The position numbers and the translations under genes are program-made. DNA of 64,000 nt, from contig OW818698.1 of assembly GCA_942493375.1 (NCBI GenBank), positions 744,001 to 808,000 of the forward strand, read 5' to 3'. The DNA comes from G942493375 sp942493375. Lineage in GTDB: Bacteria; Armatimonadota; UBA5829. Shown here piece by piece: positions 34,249 through 43,800 of this stretch. The notes under the pieces are model-generated. The model was not told the origin of the DNA, ran no database searches, and saw only the letters and a list, made by a program, of their open reading frames with translations. How positions within the stretch are numbered: position 1 is the first letter of the stretch; every line of letters begins with the position of its first letter.

Positions 34249-35931
34249 CTAGGCATCTATTATCGGCAGCGTGATACAAGAAGCCCGGATTGCATCGTGG
34301 TAAACGGTCTGCACAGCTGTCTGCATTCGGGTGCCGGTACCGGGATTTTCTCCGGTATTGAGGTTTCGGTCCCACAGGGGGAAGTTGCTGCTGGTAATTT
34401 GGAGTCTGATGCAGTGACCAGCTTTGAACAGATTGCTAGTCGGCAGGAGTTCAATTGCGATCTCATATATTTTGCCTGGCTCGATTAATTTTGGCTGGCC
34501 GTGGATATTGTCTTTAAACCGCATGCGGATGACCCCCTCAGTTATATTCATCGAACGACCATCCGGGTAGACATCGGTCAACCTGGCGACGAAATCAGTG
34601 TCCGAAGCCGTGGTAGAAACATACAGCTTTGCGATAATCGGGCCGGTAACCTCGACATCTTTTTCGAGAACTTCGGAGGTGTATACCAGCACATCGTCCC
34701 GCTGCTCAACTAACCGCTGATCGTATGGGCCGGGTTTCACGAAGTCGTATAGACCCGGGTTATATGGGCCTACTGAATGGTTTCCTCCGAGGGTTGGGAC
34801 AGGGTTTTCGGGGTCGTAGGTATATGAATCCGGCTGCTCATTGGTTGGCATCTGAGTGGTTAGAGATGAGTCCTGGTGCAGGTAGTAATCCACGTACTGC
34901 GTTCTTTCAAGCGGCCATTCATATTCATCCCGCCACTGGTTGGCTCCCATTACAAAGAGCCGTATAGGAGCCTGCTGGAACTCGGATGCAGGTCTGCCTT
35001 TTAGAATACATTCCAGCCAACGGTGGGTGCAATCGTTCTCAGTTAAAGCATCATCTCCGAAATCTAGCTCTCCTAACACGGACGTTGGAGCCATACCGTG
35101 TGTCCAGGGTCCGATTATCATCCTGTGGCTCTCTACAAGCTCTTTTGATGCTGCAGAAGCCATCAGACCCAGGAAATTCTCTGCTGTCTCACCGGGGTAG
35201 TAATCATACCAACCTCCGACCAGCAGGACCGGCATTTTGAACTTGTCATAATTGTTCCGAATGCCTAGTTTCTCCCAGAAAGGGCCATAACTGCCGTGAG
35301 CAACGTAGTCTTTGTAGAATGGAACAATACCGCTGCCGCTGGTTTCATCTAATTTGGATATCGGCAGGCACTTTAGTGTATCGGGAACATCAAGCAAAGG
35401 CATTTCGATTGCGTGAGAAGCCCTGGAAGCTACTTCGAAGCAGAACCAGCTCCAAGTTAGAGCCAGACTGAATACGCCTGAGCTGTAATAGGCTTGCTTC
35501 CAGTAGTCCCCAGCCATAAAGAGGGGGTTGAGGGCTTTGAGATATGAACTGCCGGACAGTGCTGCAGAGAACTGCGTGGCTGCAAGGTATGAGTTACCCA
35601 GCATACCCACATTCCCATCACACCATGGCTGACTCCCAACCCATTCCAGAGCATCAAACCCATCGTTTTCTTCATTAATGAACGGATAAAACTCGCCATC
35701 AGAATCATACCTGCCCCTGCAGTCCTGTATCACAAGTGCCATTCCATGCATCGGGAAATATGGATCATAACTGTACATGCGATTGTATGCAGAGCGGATC
35801 AATACAGTCGGGTATATGCCCTCTTCCAAAGGCAAATATACTGTAGTAGCCAGCACAATGCCATCCCTCATAGGAACCTTCACCTGGCGCAGGATCTTGC
35901 AATCACTTGTTATAACGAATTCACAATTCAT
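34249..35931 (-). CDS. CocE/NonD-type serine hydrolase
   Basis: The 560-residue protein has the alpha/beta-hydrolase, cap and C-terminal jelly-roll layout of cocaine-esterase/X-Pro dipeptidyl-peptidase-like enzymes. Triad: Ser114 (GMLGNSYLA), Asp243 (GGWYDYYPG) and His278 (GPWTHG). The N-terminal KVPMRDGIVLATTVYLP and the C-terminal beta part (GPIIAKLYVSTTASDTDFVARL, GHCIRLQITSSNFPLWDRN) fit the family. There is no signal peptide. Members hydrolyse esters or amides, but the substrate cannot be read from the sequence. GGGAG lies 9 bases before the ATG. It converges with the antitoxin remnant, 4 bases apart. Confidence 0.9.
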   Translation of the reverse strand: MNCEFVITSDCKILRQVKVPMRDGIVLATTVYLPLEEGIYPTVLIRSAYNRMYSYDPYFPMHGMALVIQDCRGRYDSDGEFYPFINEENDGFDALEWVGSQPWCDGNVGMLGNSYLAATQFSAALSGSSYLKALNPLFMAGDYWKQAYYSSGVFSLALTWSWFCFEVASRASHAIEMPLLDVPDTLKCLPISKLDETSGSGIVPFYKDYVAHGSYGPFWEKLGIRNNYDKFKMPVLLVGGWYDYYPGETAENFLGLMASAASKELVESHRMIIGPWTHGMAPTSVLGELDFGDDALTENDCTHRWLECILKGRPASEFQQAPIRLFVMGANQWRDEYEWPLERTQYVDYYLHQDSSLTTQMPTNEQPDSYTYDPENPVPTLGGNHSVGPYNPGLYDFVKPGPYDQRLVEQRDDVLVYTSEVLEKDVEVTGPIIAKLYVSTTASDTDFVARLTDVYPDGRSMNITEGVIRMRFKDNIHGQPKLIEPGKIYEIAIELLPTSNLFKAGHCIRLQITSSNFPLWDRNLNTGENPGTGTRMQTAVQTVYHDAIRASCITLPIIDA

Positions 35932-35958
35932 GTTATCTGTCTCCCGGTATCAGTTCAT

Positions 35959-36107
35959 GGTCATCCTGAATGCAGATTCTTCGTTCCTCCGGAGAAACCT
36001 GGGGCACGGCAGGCTAGAAGCCCGCACCACAATTTGGCCTCCTGAGTCTAACACAAGTTTCCAATCGAAATAAGTTGGCACCCCCAACTTGGGGGCTCAG
36101 GATGACA
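35959..36107. repeat. Degenerate GTCATCCTG element enclosing a GGCAGGCT unit
   Basis: The element opens with GGTCATCCTGAATGCAGATT and closes with GGGGGCTCAGGATGAC, the outer ends of the long hairpin family. Its inside is replaced by a GGCACGGCAGGCTAGAAGCC copy (36007-36038) and a CCCCCAACTTGGGGG hairpin near 36081-36095. It suggests one repeat family has been inserted into, or recombined with, another. Confidence 0.6.
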
Positions 36108-36438
36108 AGGCGTTTATTACTCAGTTTACTTCACCATACAAAGTATTATACCTGCAAAAACAGACAGTGCATATGTGATTGGTCCATGCTGCATTTGCCA
36201 ATGTAGTCTTGTTACCTGACTATAAACAGTCTATGTAGTATCCGGAAATCAGATATTTACAAGACTTAGTTACGTATGCACTAAATACGTTCATCTGGTA
36301 AGCCGTGCTTGACAACAGCGCTGTCGTGCTGTATCATCCAGTGGATGAAGCAAGAGCACATTCTAAAATCTGTATGTTTAGTAAGAAGGCATTTGCTCAA
36401 ACTCAGGAAACTTGTAATCCAGGACTCCGTAGACATTT

Positions 36439-36549
36439 AGCCGCATTATTCATGACTGACTCAGCTTTTGTCCCTACTGCCGGTGCATTTGCATAGCATA
36501 TGCACTCGGACAAAAGCGAAGCTTGGTGAATAATGCGGGTTGGTTAGAT
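36439..36549. repeat. AATGCGGGTT palindromic element, full copy (MITE-like)
   Basis: The left arm, AGCCGCATTATTCATGACTG, continues to CAGCTTTTGTCC. It is an imperfect reverse complement of the right arm, GGACAAAAGCGAAGCTTGGT, which continues to GAATAATGCGGGTT. The centre contains TGCATTTGCATAGCATATGCA. It has no coding capacity. It ends a few bases before the beta-barrel-like gene and may carry that gene's promoter or leader. Confidence 0.65.
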
Positions 36550-36553
36550 AATC

Positions 36554-37423
36554 ATGCACTATCAATTCTCTGATACAATAACGCTTTTCATATTATTGAT
36601 TTTTTCGGTATACATATTCTCTCTACCCTTCGTATGCATAGCAGCAACAGCACCTACTGCAGCGCAAAAAACCAATTCTCCGAAGATTACTCCTGCAAAA
36701 CCCGTTGCAAAACCAGCTGCGAAGGCTAATATCAAGCCAACTCTAAAACCTGTAAACAAACGTCAGACCATATCAGAATTCGAACTTGGGGGATTCACGT
36801 CAGAACTAAACGATCAATTTCTTGGGCGAATAGGTTTCACACGCCAACAAAATGGCAGGAAATTGATTATCAAAAGCAGTTGTAATCTGAATAAGAGTTA
36901 CAGCTATTCGAAGACTAAAGTTTACACCACCCAGACCGACACATACACTGGTGATCTCCAATACAGAGTGGACAACCCACATCATTATCGTTTTCTGGTA
37001 GGGAATGTAAATACAAAAAAAGTGACTCCACAAAATTCGACAACTACAACAACTGGTTTCTCCCTTATCGGAGGTGGAGTGGGACGTACTATAACCAATG
37101 GACTCGACTGCGAGGTAGGAATAGCAGCAGTAAATACATACAATAAAGTTACTAAAAGGCAAATACAACCATTCTACACACTAAAAATGAAACGCGGTGT
37201 GTCGTCTTCGACAGTGCTAGAAGGAGACATTCTTTTTGTTCGCCCCTTTGAATCTGATATCTTGATTGATTCTCGTGCCAATTTAACTTTCAAGCTAAAT
37301 CCCAATATAGGACTTCGGTTGACTTATCTTGCAAACAATCTACGCAGCAGTGCAACTACACGAAGTGGCTGGGATAGATCAATCAGAATATCACTACTAT
37401 TTCGTAACATCGACAACAAATAG
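36554..37423 (+). CDS. Putative DUF481-like outer-membrane beta-barrel protein
   Basis: The 289-residue protein has a signal peptide (ITLFILLIFSVYIFSLPFVC) and then a low-complexity Ala/Pro/Lys linker (residues about 33-75, rich in KPAAK- and KPV-type repeats). The remainder consists of alternating-residue beta-strands (LGRIGFTRQQNGRKLIIKSS, GDLQYRVDNPHHYRFLVGN, LDCEVGIAAVNTYNKV, IGLRLTYLANNLRSS), ending with WDRSIRISLLFRN. This pattern resembles small outer-membrane barrels of the YdiY/DUF481 type, whose role is unclear. An outer membrane would be expected in Armatimonadota-like cells. The ribosome site is weak, so the start could be slightly different. Confidence 0.62.
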   Translation: MHYQFSDTITLFILLIFSVYIFSLPFVCIAATAPTAAQKTNSPKITPAKPVAKPAAKANIKPTLKPVNKRQTISEFELGGFTSELNDQFLGRIGFTRQQNGRKLIIKSSCNLNKSYSYSKTKVYTTQTDTYTGDLQYRVDNPHHYRFLVGNVNTKKVTPQNSTTTTTGFSLIGGGVGRTITNGLDCEVGIAAVNTYNKVTKRQIQPFYTLKMKRGVSSSTVLEGDILFVRPFESDILIDSRANLTFKLNPNIGLRLTYLANNLRSSATTRSGWDRSIRISLLFRNIDNK

Positions 37424-37556
37424 TATATAAATACTCCAGTATCAGACGCAGCACTCCTATCGGATTTCACCATACGAAGGATTATGTCTCCAATAACACG
37501 AACAATACGAAACATGAGTTCGTGTATATTCGATATCAATAAACAGGAGAAAACAC

Positions 37557-39029
37557 ATGGCTGTAGAGTCATTTGAAGTTACAAAGGGTAAGAAAAGCGG
37601 AGACTTATTGAGCAGGCCGGTGGGTAAGAAGAAACTCAAAGTTGGGCTTCTTGCTGCGGCTTATTTTGAATATTTCAGGATGTATGACAACCTGGAAGCA
37701 GACTGTGCCAGAGATATGCAGATGGTTGCAGATAAGCTGGGGAAAAACCAGACTATTGTCTATCCGGGACTGGTTACTACACTTGATGAATCCGATGATG
37801 CCGGTATGGTCTTTATGAACAACCAAATCGATATGCTGATTATCACAGAATCAACCTACACCCCGGATTTCATACTCCACCAGGCGCTGCATCACTTGCC
37901 TGCAGATATCCCGATATTGATATTTGCTTCTCAGTCACACGACAAGCTCAAGTTTGATTGCAGCTATGATGAGTCTCTGCGTAACTCCGGTCCTATGGCA
38001 CTTATTCAGCTGACAGCCGGGTTCAAGAAGATGGACAAGTACCGGGACTATGAAGTTGTGGTCGGATGCATTCATGAAGATGAAGTCTATGCAGAGATCG
38101 ACAAATTCATACAGGTCCGAACGACTATCGCTGAGCTCAAAGAGTGGACTATCGGGGTTATCGGGCACGTGTTCCGGGGGATGTATGACTTCCAGTATGA
38201 CAAGACAGCGCTGGAGGGCAAGTTCGGGCCTCACGTTATGGAACTCCAGAGTTCACACCTGACCAGCCTAATGGAAGAATACGAGCTGGACCATCCGAAA
38301 GTGCTTGCATTGAAGAAGCATGTTTTCGACAACTACGAAGTCCGGGAGCTCAATGATGAGGAAGTCTCACGGGCTGCCAGATTGGGAGTCAGCCTGGTTG
38401 AGTGTGTTGACCGGTATAAACTGAATGGCCTTGCGTTACTCGGTCAGCATTACATTGAGAGTTTGTTTAACTCCACATGTCATTTGGGTGTCTCCGAGAT
38501 TCTGCGTTCAGACAAAGCTCTGGCTGTCTCTGAAGGGGACGTAATAGGCCTGATAATGTCTAAAGTCTTGAAAGACTTCACAGGACATACTCCTTTCTTT
38601 GGAGAGTGGGAAGAGTATGACAAGGACCTCAATGCTATCATGCTGCTAGGGCATGGGTTTGTTGATACCAGAATCGTCCGCGAAGATAGACCAATCGTAG
38701 CTCCGACTTGCGAAGAATGGGGATTCGAGGGAAATGGCTTCGGTTTCCAGGCTTCATTCAAACCGGGACCGGTTACTATGACCCATGCGATACAGGATGC
38801 AAATGGCTGGCGGATTCTGGTTACAGGTGGTGAAGTATTGAACACTCCTCCATTCTCCAGGCTGGGTGAATCTGCGATGGTTGTCAAAGTGGATAAACCG
38901 GCTAAGCAGTATTTCAAGGAGCTGATGAAATTCGGTTTCGCACACCATTCGATAGCAGCCTATGGAGATGTCCGGGACCAGTTGGAGCTGTTTGCTGAGC
39001 AGCTGGGGCTTGAGGTTTGCAGACTGTAA
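37557..39029 (+). CDS. L-fucose/L-arabinose isomerase-like protein
   Basis: The 490-residue protein has the three-domain layout of the FucI/AraA sugar-isomerase superfamily. The N-terminal Rossmann-like domain begins KLKVGLLAAAYFEYFRMYD, the middle domain includes EWTIGVIGHVFRGMYDFQYD, and the C-terminal beta-rich part includes RIVREDRPIVAPTCEEW and ANGWRILVTGGEVLNTPPF. It is not a close match to characterised AraA or FucI, so the substrate is unknown. The conserved metal residues cannot be assigned with confidence. AGGAG lies 9 bases before the ATG. An isomerase beside arabinose- and galactose-type glycosidases would feed released sugars into central metabolism; that is inference. Confidence 0.75.
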   Translation: MAVESFEVTKGKKSGDLLSRPVGKKKLKVGLLAAAYFEYFRMYDNLEADCARDMQMVADKLGKNQTIVYPGLVTTLDESDDAGMVFMNNQIDMLIITESTYTPDFILHQALHHLPADIPILIFASQSHDKLKFDCSYDESLRNSGPMALIQLTAGFKKMDKYRDYEVVVGCIHEDEVYAEIDKFIQVRTTIAELKEWTIGVIGHVFRGMYDFQYDKTALEGKFGPHVMELQSSHLTSLMEEYELDHPKVLALKKHVFDNYEVRELNDEEVSRAARLGVSLVECVDRYKLNGLALLGQHYIESLFNSTCHLGVSEILRSDKALAVSEGDVIGLIMSKVLKDFTGHTPFFGEWEEYDKDLNAIMLLGHGFVDTRIVREDRPIVAPTCEEWGFEGNGFGFQASFKPGPVTMTHAIQDANGWRILVTGGEVLNTPPFSRLGESAMVVKVDKPAKQYFKELMKFGFAHHSIAAYGDVRDQLELFAEQLGLEVCRL

Positions 39030-39053
39030 TAAATCCCCAGTTATATCTACTAT

Positions 39054-39078
39054 CCCTCCAGGTGGTTAATCTGGAGGG
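39054..39078. terminator. Hairpin after the isomerase-like gene
   Basis: CCCTCCAG (39054-39061) pairs with CTGGAGGG (39071-39078) across a 9-base loop, 24 bases after the stop. No long U-run follows, so termination efficiency is uncertain. Confidence 0.5.
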
Positions 39079-39218
39079 AACTATCCCCTTATTGTTAATA
39101 AGTATACAGATCATTGTGTTATCTTTGAAACCACCGCCTGTAATCTACGTCTGATATACTGGTTTTATTGTGCGTTTTGTGGGTTATCACCCATTCACTA
39201 CGATTATCCCCCATCCGA

Positions 39219-39247
39219 TTGACGCGTCTATATAGCCACTGTATATT
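39219..39247 (+). promoter_or_regulatory. Strong sigma70-type promoter for the RND operon
   Basis: TTGACG (39219-39224, 5 of 6 bases) and TATATT (39242-39247, 5 of 6) are separated by exactly 17 bases. Transcription would begin near 39254, giving a leader of about 27 bases before the ATG at 39281, with GAGG inside it. This is the clearest promoter in the window. Confidence 0.65.
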
Positions 39248-39280
39248 TAAGGTAATGCACCAAGACTTTTGAGGTTGTTT

Positions 39281-40858
39281 ATGAAAAAATGGATTGCCAT
39301 CTTGATTCCTGTTGTTATTCTCGCGTATTTGATAGTCTGGCGGATTAATATTAAGAATGCTGAAAATGCTGAAATGGCCGGTATGCAGTCAGCCAGAGGT
39401 AAAAGACCGGTAGCAGCATCGGTATCTACTGTCCAGACCAGAGATATATTCAACGTGTTTGAAGCGGCAGGTTCTCTGGAAGCACCTCTAAGTGTAGACA
39501 TAGCCCCAAAGATCACCGGACGAATTGATATGATCAATGTTCGTGAAGGTGATCCTGTGCATAAGGGCCAGGTACTAGTCAAGATAGACGCCTCCGATGT
39601 TGAAGCAAATGTGCAGTTGCAAATGGCCAATCTGGCAGAAGCCCAGTACAGACTGGCGCAGGCAAAACTCAATCAGAACCCTGCGGATGTCGCTGTAAAC
39701 ACTCAGATTAGTCAGCAAAAAGCAAGTAGAGCTAGCGCAGAAGCTGAGTATAAACAAGCACAAGTTTCAAATATTGCCCAGCTTGCGGGTGCCGAAGCTG
39801 ATGTTCGGGATGCTCAGTCGAAAATCGATAACGCAAACGCAAATATCAATGGCGCCAAAGCAAACCTTGAAAACTCAAAAGCCAAATACAACCGAGTTCA
39901 GAGTCTATATCAAAAAGGCTTCGTTTCTACTCAGGCTGTAGATGATGCAAAGGCAGCACTTGCTGTTCAGGAATCTGCATTGGAAATAGCCAGGGGCCAG
40001 CTGGCATCAGCCATTGATGCCAAAGAGTCAAAGCAACAGCAGTATAATGTCCTCAAAGCCAAAGGAGAAGCCGACATCGAAGTAGCTCGAACAAAGATAC
40101 TTCAAGTCAAAGCTTCACTGGAATCTGCAAATGCCAACACATCACAAAAACTGGCTTACAGGCAGAGCATCGCTGCTCTCAAAGCCTCAGTTGATGCAGT
40201 AAAGGCAGCTCTACAAAATGCCAAAGCCAAGCGGGCAGATACTGTATTGATCTCTCCTCTGGATGGTTTCGTTACGAAGAGGCTTGGAGACCCGGGGGCA
40301 ATCGCTTCCCCAAATCAACCCATATTGTCTGTTCAATTTATGAAACAAGTATGGGTGACAGTATCGGTACCTGAAGAAGTCTGCGCAAAGCTGCATATTG
40401 GTCAGACCGCAAAAATACGACTGGATGCCCAGCCCGGTAAAGAATACACTGCCAGTATTATCCAGATCAATCCTGCAGCCGACCCTCAAAGCCGACAGTT
40501 CCAGGTCCGGGTCATTATGAGCAATGCCAGCAATCAGTTAAAACCTGGCATGTTTGCTCGAATGTCACTGGAGACCGGCAGGATAAGAAATGCGCTCGTA
40601 GTGCCAAGAGAGGCTGTTCTTAGGGATAAAATGGGCAGCTACGTTATGACTGTTGACGCTGACAGCAAAGCGGTGCGCGTAGCGGTTGTGCCATCCGGTG
40701 AAGATGCTGATTACATCAATATAGGTAATGCTTTGAAACCGGGACAGAAGATTGTTGTTATGAGTTCGAGTCCTGTAAGGGAAGGTCAAACTGTCTCCTC
40801 CGGTGGTCGTAAGGGACAAAAAGGACCAGGGCAGAAAAGAGGAGGACGACCAGAGTGA
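39281..40858 (+). CDS. RND efflux periplasmic adaptor (membrane fusion protein)
   Basis: The product is 525 residues from the ATG at 39281, chosen over an in-frame TTG at 39269 because GAGG lies 6 bases before it. An N-terminal anchor (WIAILIPVVILAYLIVWRI) is followed by the first half of the lipoyl domain (GRIDMINVREGDPVHKGQ). A long Ala/Lys/Gln-rich coiled-coil hairpin runs to about residue 310, then the second lipoyl half (LISPLDGFVTKRLGDPGAI), the beta-barrel (VWVTVSVPEEVCAKLHIGQ) and the membrane-proximal domain. The C-terminal tail is unusually Gly/Lys/Arg-rich. It overlaps the pump gene by 4 bases (GTGA). It connects the inner-membrane pump to an outer-membrane channel; no TolC-type gene is in the window. 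Confidence 0.95.
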   Translation: MKKWIAILIPVVILAYLIVWRINIKNAENAEMAGMQSARGKRPVAASVSTVQTRDIFNVFEAAGSLEAPLSVDIAPKITGRIDMINVREGDPVHKGQVLVKIDASDVEANVQLQMANLAEAQYRLAQAKLNQNPADVAVNTQISQQKASRASAEAEYKQAQVSNIAQLAGAEADVRDAQSKIDNANANINGAKANLENSKAKYNRVQSLYQKGFVSTQAVDDAKAALAVQESALEIARGQLASAIDAKESKQQQYNVLKAKGEADIEVARTKILQVKASLESANANTSQKLAYRQSIAALKASVDAVKAALQNAKAKRADTVLISPLDGFVTKRLGDPGAIASPNQPILSVQFMKQVWVTVSVPEEVCAKLHIGQTAKIRLDAQPGKEYTASIIQINPAADPQSRQFQVRVIMSNASNQLKPGMFARMSLETGRIRNALVVPREAVLRDKMGSYVMTVDADSKAVRVAVVPSGEDADYINIGNALKPGQKIVVMSSSPVREGQTVSSGGRKGQKGPGQKRGGRPE

Positions 40859-43800
40859 ATATCGCAAAATTCGCTGTAAGTCGTCCAGTTGCTGTTACAA
40901 TGCAGATATCCGCACTTGTGCTGCTGGGTGCGATATGTTTTCTGCGTCTTCCAGTTGATCTGCTTCCTGCTATAAGTCTGCCTACAATCAGCGTTTCGAC
41001 TACATGGCCAAATGTAGCGCCTGAAGAGATTGAGGCTCAGATCACACGTCCGCTGGAGAGGGCCGTATCCTCTGTGCCAAATATGTATCAGGTAACATCC
41101 AGCAGCAATACCGGATCATCCCAGGTACGTATTCAGTTCAAATGGGGAACGAATATTGGACAAGCAGCTGTTGATGTACTGCAACAGGTCCAGAGAGCAC
41201 AAAGGTCATTTCCGAATGACTCAACCCTGGAAACACCGACTGTTTCGAAGTTCGATCCAAACCAGATCCCTATTCTCTCATATGGTGTATCGGGTATAGA
41301 TGACCCGGTCAAGTTGCGGACCCTTTTGGACAATCAGATAACTCCTATGCTGGACTCGGCAGACGGGGTTGCTTCGGCAACTGTATCGGGTGGCCTTTCA
41401 AGAATGATTATGGTCAACGTTGACCCGAATCGCTTGCAGGCCCACCATTTGTCGCTATCAGACATTACAAAAAGGATTGTGGAAGAGAATATCAACGCAC
41501 CTGCAGGGATTGCTAAGCAGGGAAAGACCGAGTACACAATCCGCAGTATGGGATGGTTTACCAGCGTTGATGAGATCCGTAACATTCCCATATCATCGAA
41601 AAATGGACAGACTACGGTACTCGGTGATGTAGCTGAAGTCAAAGATTTTCACGATGAAGCAAGGGTTTTCACCCGGCTGAATAAACAACCAGCGGTCAGC
41701 TTGTCCATTTCAAAACAGAGCGGTGCGAATACGATCACGACAGCAAAAGCTGTAAATGAAAGAATCGATATGATCCGCAAGCTCTATCCTGAGCTCAAGT
41801 TTGGACTGACATACAACCAGGCTAAATTTATCAGCCAGTCAGTAAATAATATGAGAGACAGCGCCATTATCGGAGGCGTGCTGGCTGTCCTCATACTACT
41901 GTTCTTCCTTCGCAACGTCCGAAGCACTCTGGTTGTAGCTTTATCGATTCCGATATCCATAGTTGCCACATTTGCACTTGTCTATATGTGCGGGTTTACC
42001 ATAAATACTATGTCGCTTGGAGGTTTGGCACTGGCCACCGGGTTGATTGTCGACGACGCGGTAGTTGTGCTGGAAAACATATTCAGGCACTTGGAAAGAG
42101 ATAAAAAATCCGCCAGAGAAGCTGCAATAGACGGGACCCAGGAGATACTCTCGGCAGTTATCGCATCTACCTGGACTGTAATGGTAGTCTTCCTTCCTCT
42201 ACTCCTTATCCAGGGGCAGGCAGGACAGATGTATACCCAGTTCGCGCTGGTTGTTATCTTCTCCCTGGCTGTATCGCTGCTGGATGCTGTTACAGTAGTC
42301 CCTATGTTATCTACAAAATTGATATCCGGAGAAGCACATGCAGAGGCATTAGACAACACAGGTCATAAACGAAGCCTTTTAACAAGGATGTTTGCAAGGT
42401 TCGGGGTCACGCTAAAGGCACTGGACAATTCTTATCACAGTGGACTCCAGTGGGCACTGCACCATCGTCCTCATATATTGGTCATAGCAGTGGCTATCAC
42501 GGCATCGAGTCTATTGCTTTTCCCATATATCGGAACAGAGCTGATGCCGCTTACTGACAGCGGTGACTTCTCGGTCAATATCAAAATGCCTATAGGGACT
42601 GCACTTTCAGAGACAGACAAGGCGATGCAGAAGGTAGAGAGCGTCGTTCTGGATGACCCAAACGTTCTTACAGCTTTTGCAACCACTGGAGCAGGCGGAC
42701 GAGGTGGTGGTGGGGGCACGCGAAGACCTTACCAGGGTTCTTTGACAGTCAAACTAAAAGATGATCGGAAGATGGCTACTGCTGATGTTATCCAGAACCT
42801 GCGGAAGAAGCTTGGGCGGATTTCAGGCGTCAATGCACGTCCCCAGATGACTGACCTGGTAACCCAGATAATGTCCGGTGGTAACCAGAATATGGAAATC
42901 GACATATTTGGTGAAGACCTTACCACACTTTCGCTACTCTCCAAAGACCTTATGCGGCGGTTGAAAGATGTGCAAGGGCTGGAAAACCTGGATGTAAACT
43001 GGCAGGAAGCAATGCCTGAGATCCAGTGGAAAGTAGACAGATTAAAAGCACGGCAAATGGGCATTTCATTCTCGGACGTTGCAGATACCATCAATACAGC
43101 CACCAATGGCAAGGTTAGCAGCTACTATCAGGAGAGTGGATTCCAGTATCCGATTACAGTTGAACTGCCTGCATCTGAACGTTTGACTGCTGAACAGATG
43201 AAAGACCTGATAGTGAAACCTTCCGGTGCCAATTCGCAGCCGGTTTTCCTTAGCCAGATAGCAACTCCCATATATGGCACCGGGCCAAGCGAGATCACCC
43301 GTATAGATAGACAAAGATATGCTGCCGTAGTCGGTGTGCCTCAGGGTCGTTCGATGGGTGAAATTCAGATTGACGTCGAAAAAGCTATGAAAGGGTTCCA
43401 GATGCCCTCCGGATATCGCTGGGATTGGGGAACCGACCAGAAGCGGAGAGCTGAGGAGTTCGGCGGTATGTGGCTGGCGGTTGTATTGGCTATCGGGCTT
43501 ATATATATGCTGCTTGCTGCTCAGTTCGAATCATATGTGCACCCGCTAACCATTCTACTCTCGGTCCCGCTGGCTGGTTCAGGAGTCCTGCTGGGACTTT
43601 TCCTGACTGGCAGGAGCTTCGGACTGACAGCTTTCATTGGATTATTGATGCTGGTAGGAATAGTTGTTAAGAATGGAATCCTGCTGGTTGACTACACCAA
43701 CACCCTGCGTAAACGAGGAATAGAGAGGCACGAAGCCATCCTGACCGCTGGTCCCACCAGGCTCCGTCCGATCCTTATGACAGCATCAGCCGCAATGCTC

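Larger units (their letters stand above)
35932..36553. other. 622-base repeat-rich gap without a gene
   Basis: The gap between divergent genes contains a composite hairpin repeat (35959-36107) and a palindromic element (36439-36549). Between them are about 330 bases with no recognisable gene. Short open frames lack ribosome sites and protein character. Confidence 0.6.

Noticed and set aside
36305..36496. 63-codon open frame in the repeat-rich gap
   Set aside because: It runs into the palindromic element, and has no ribosome site or protein-like composition.
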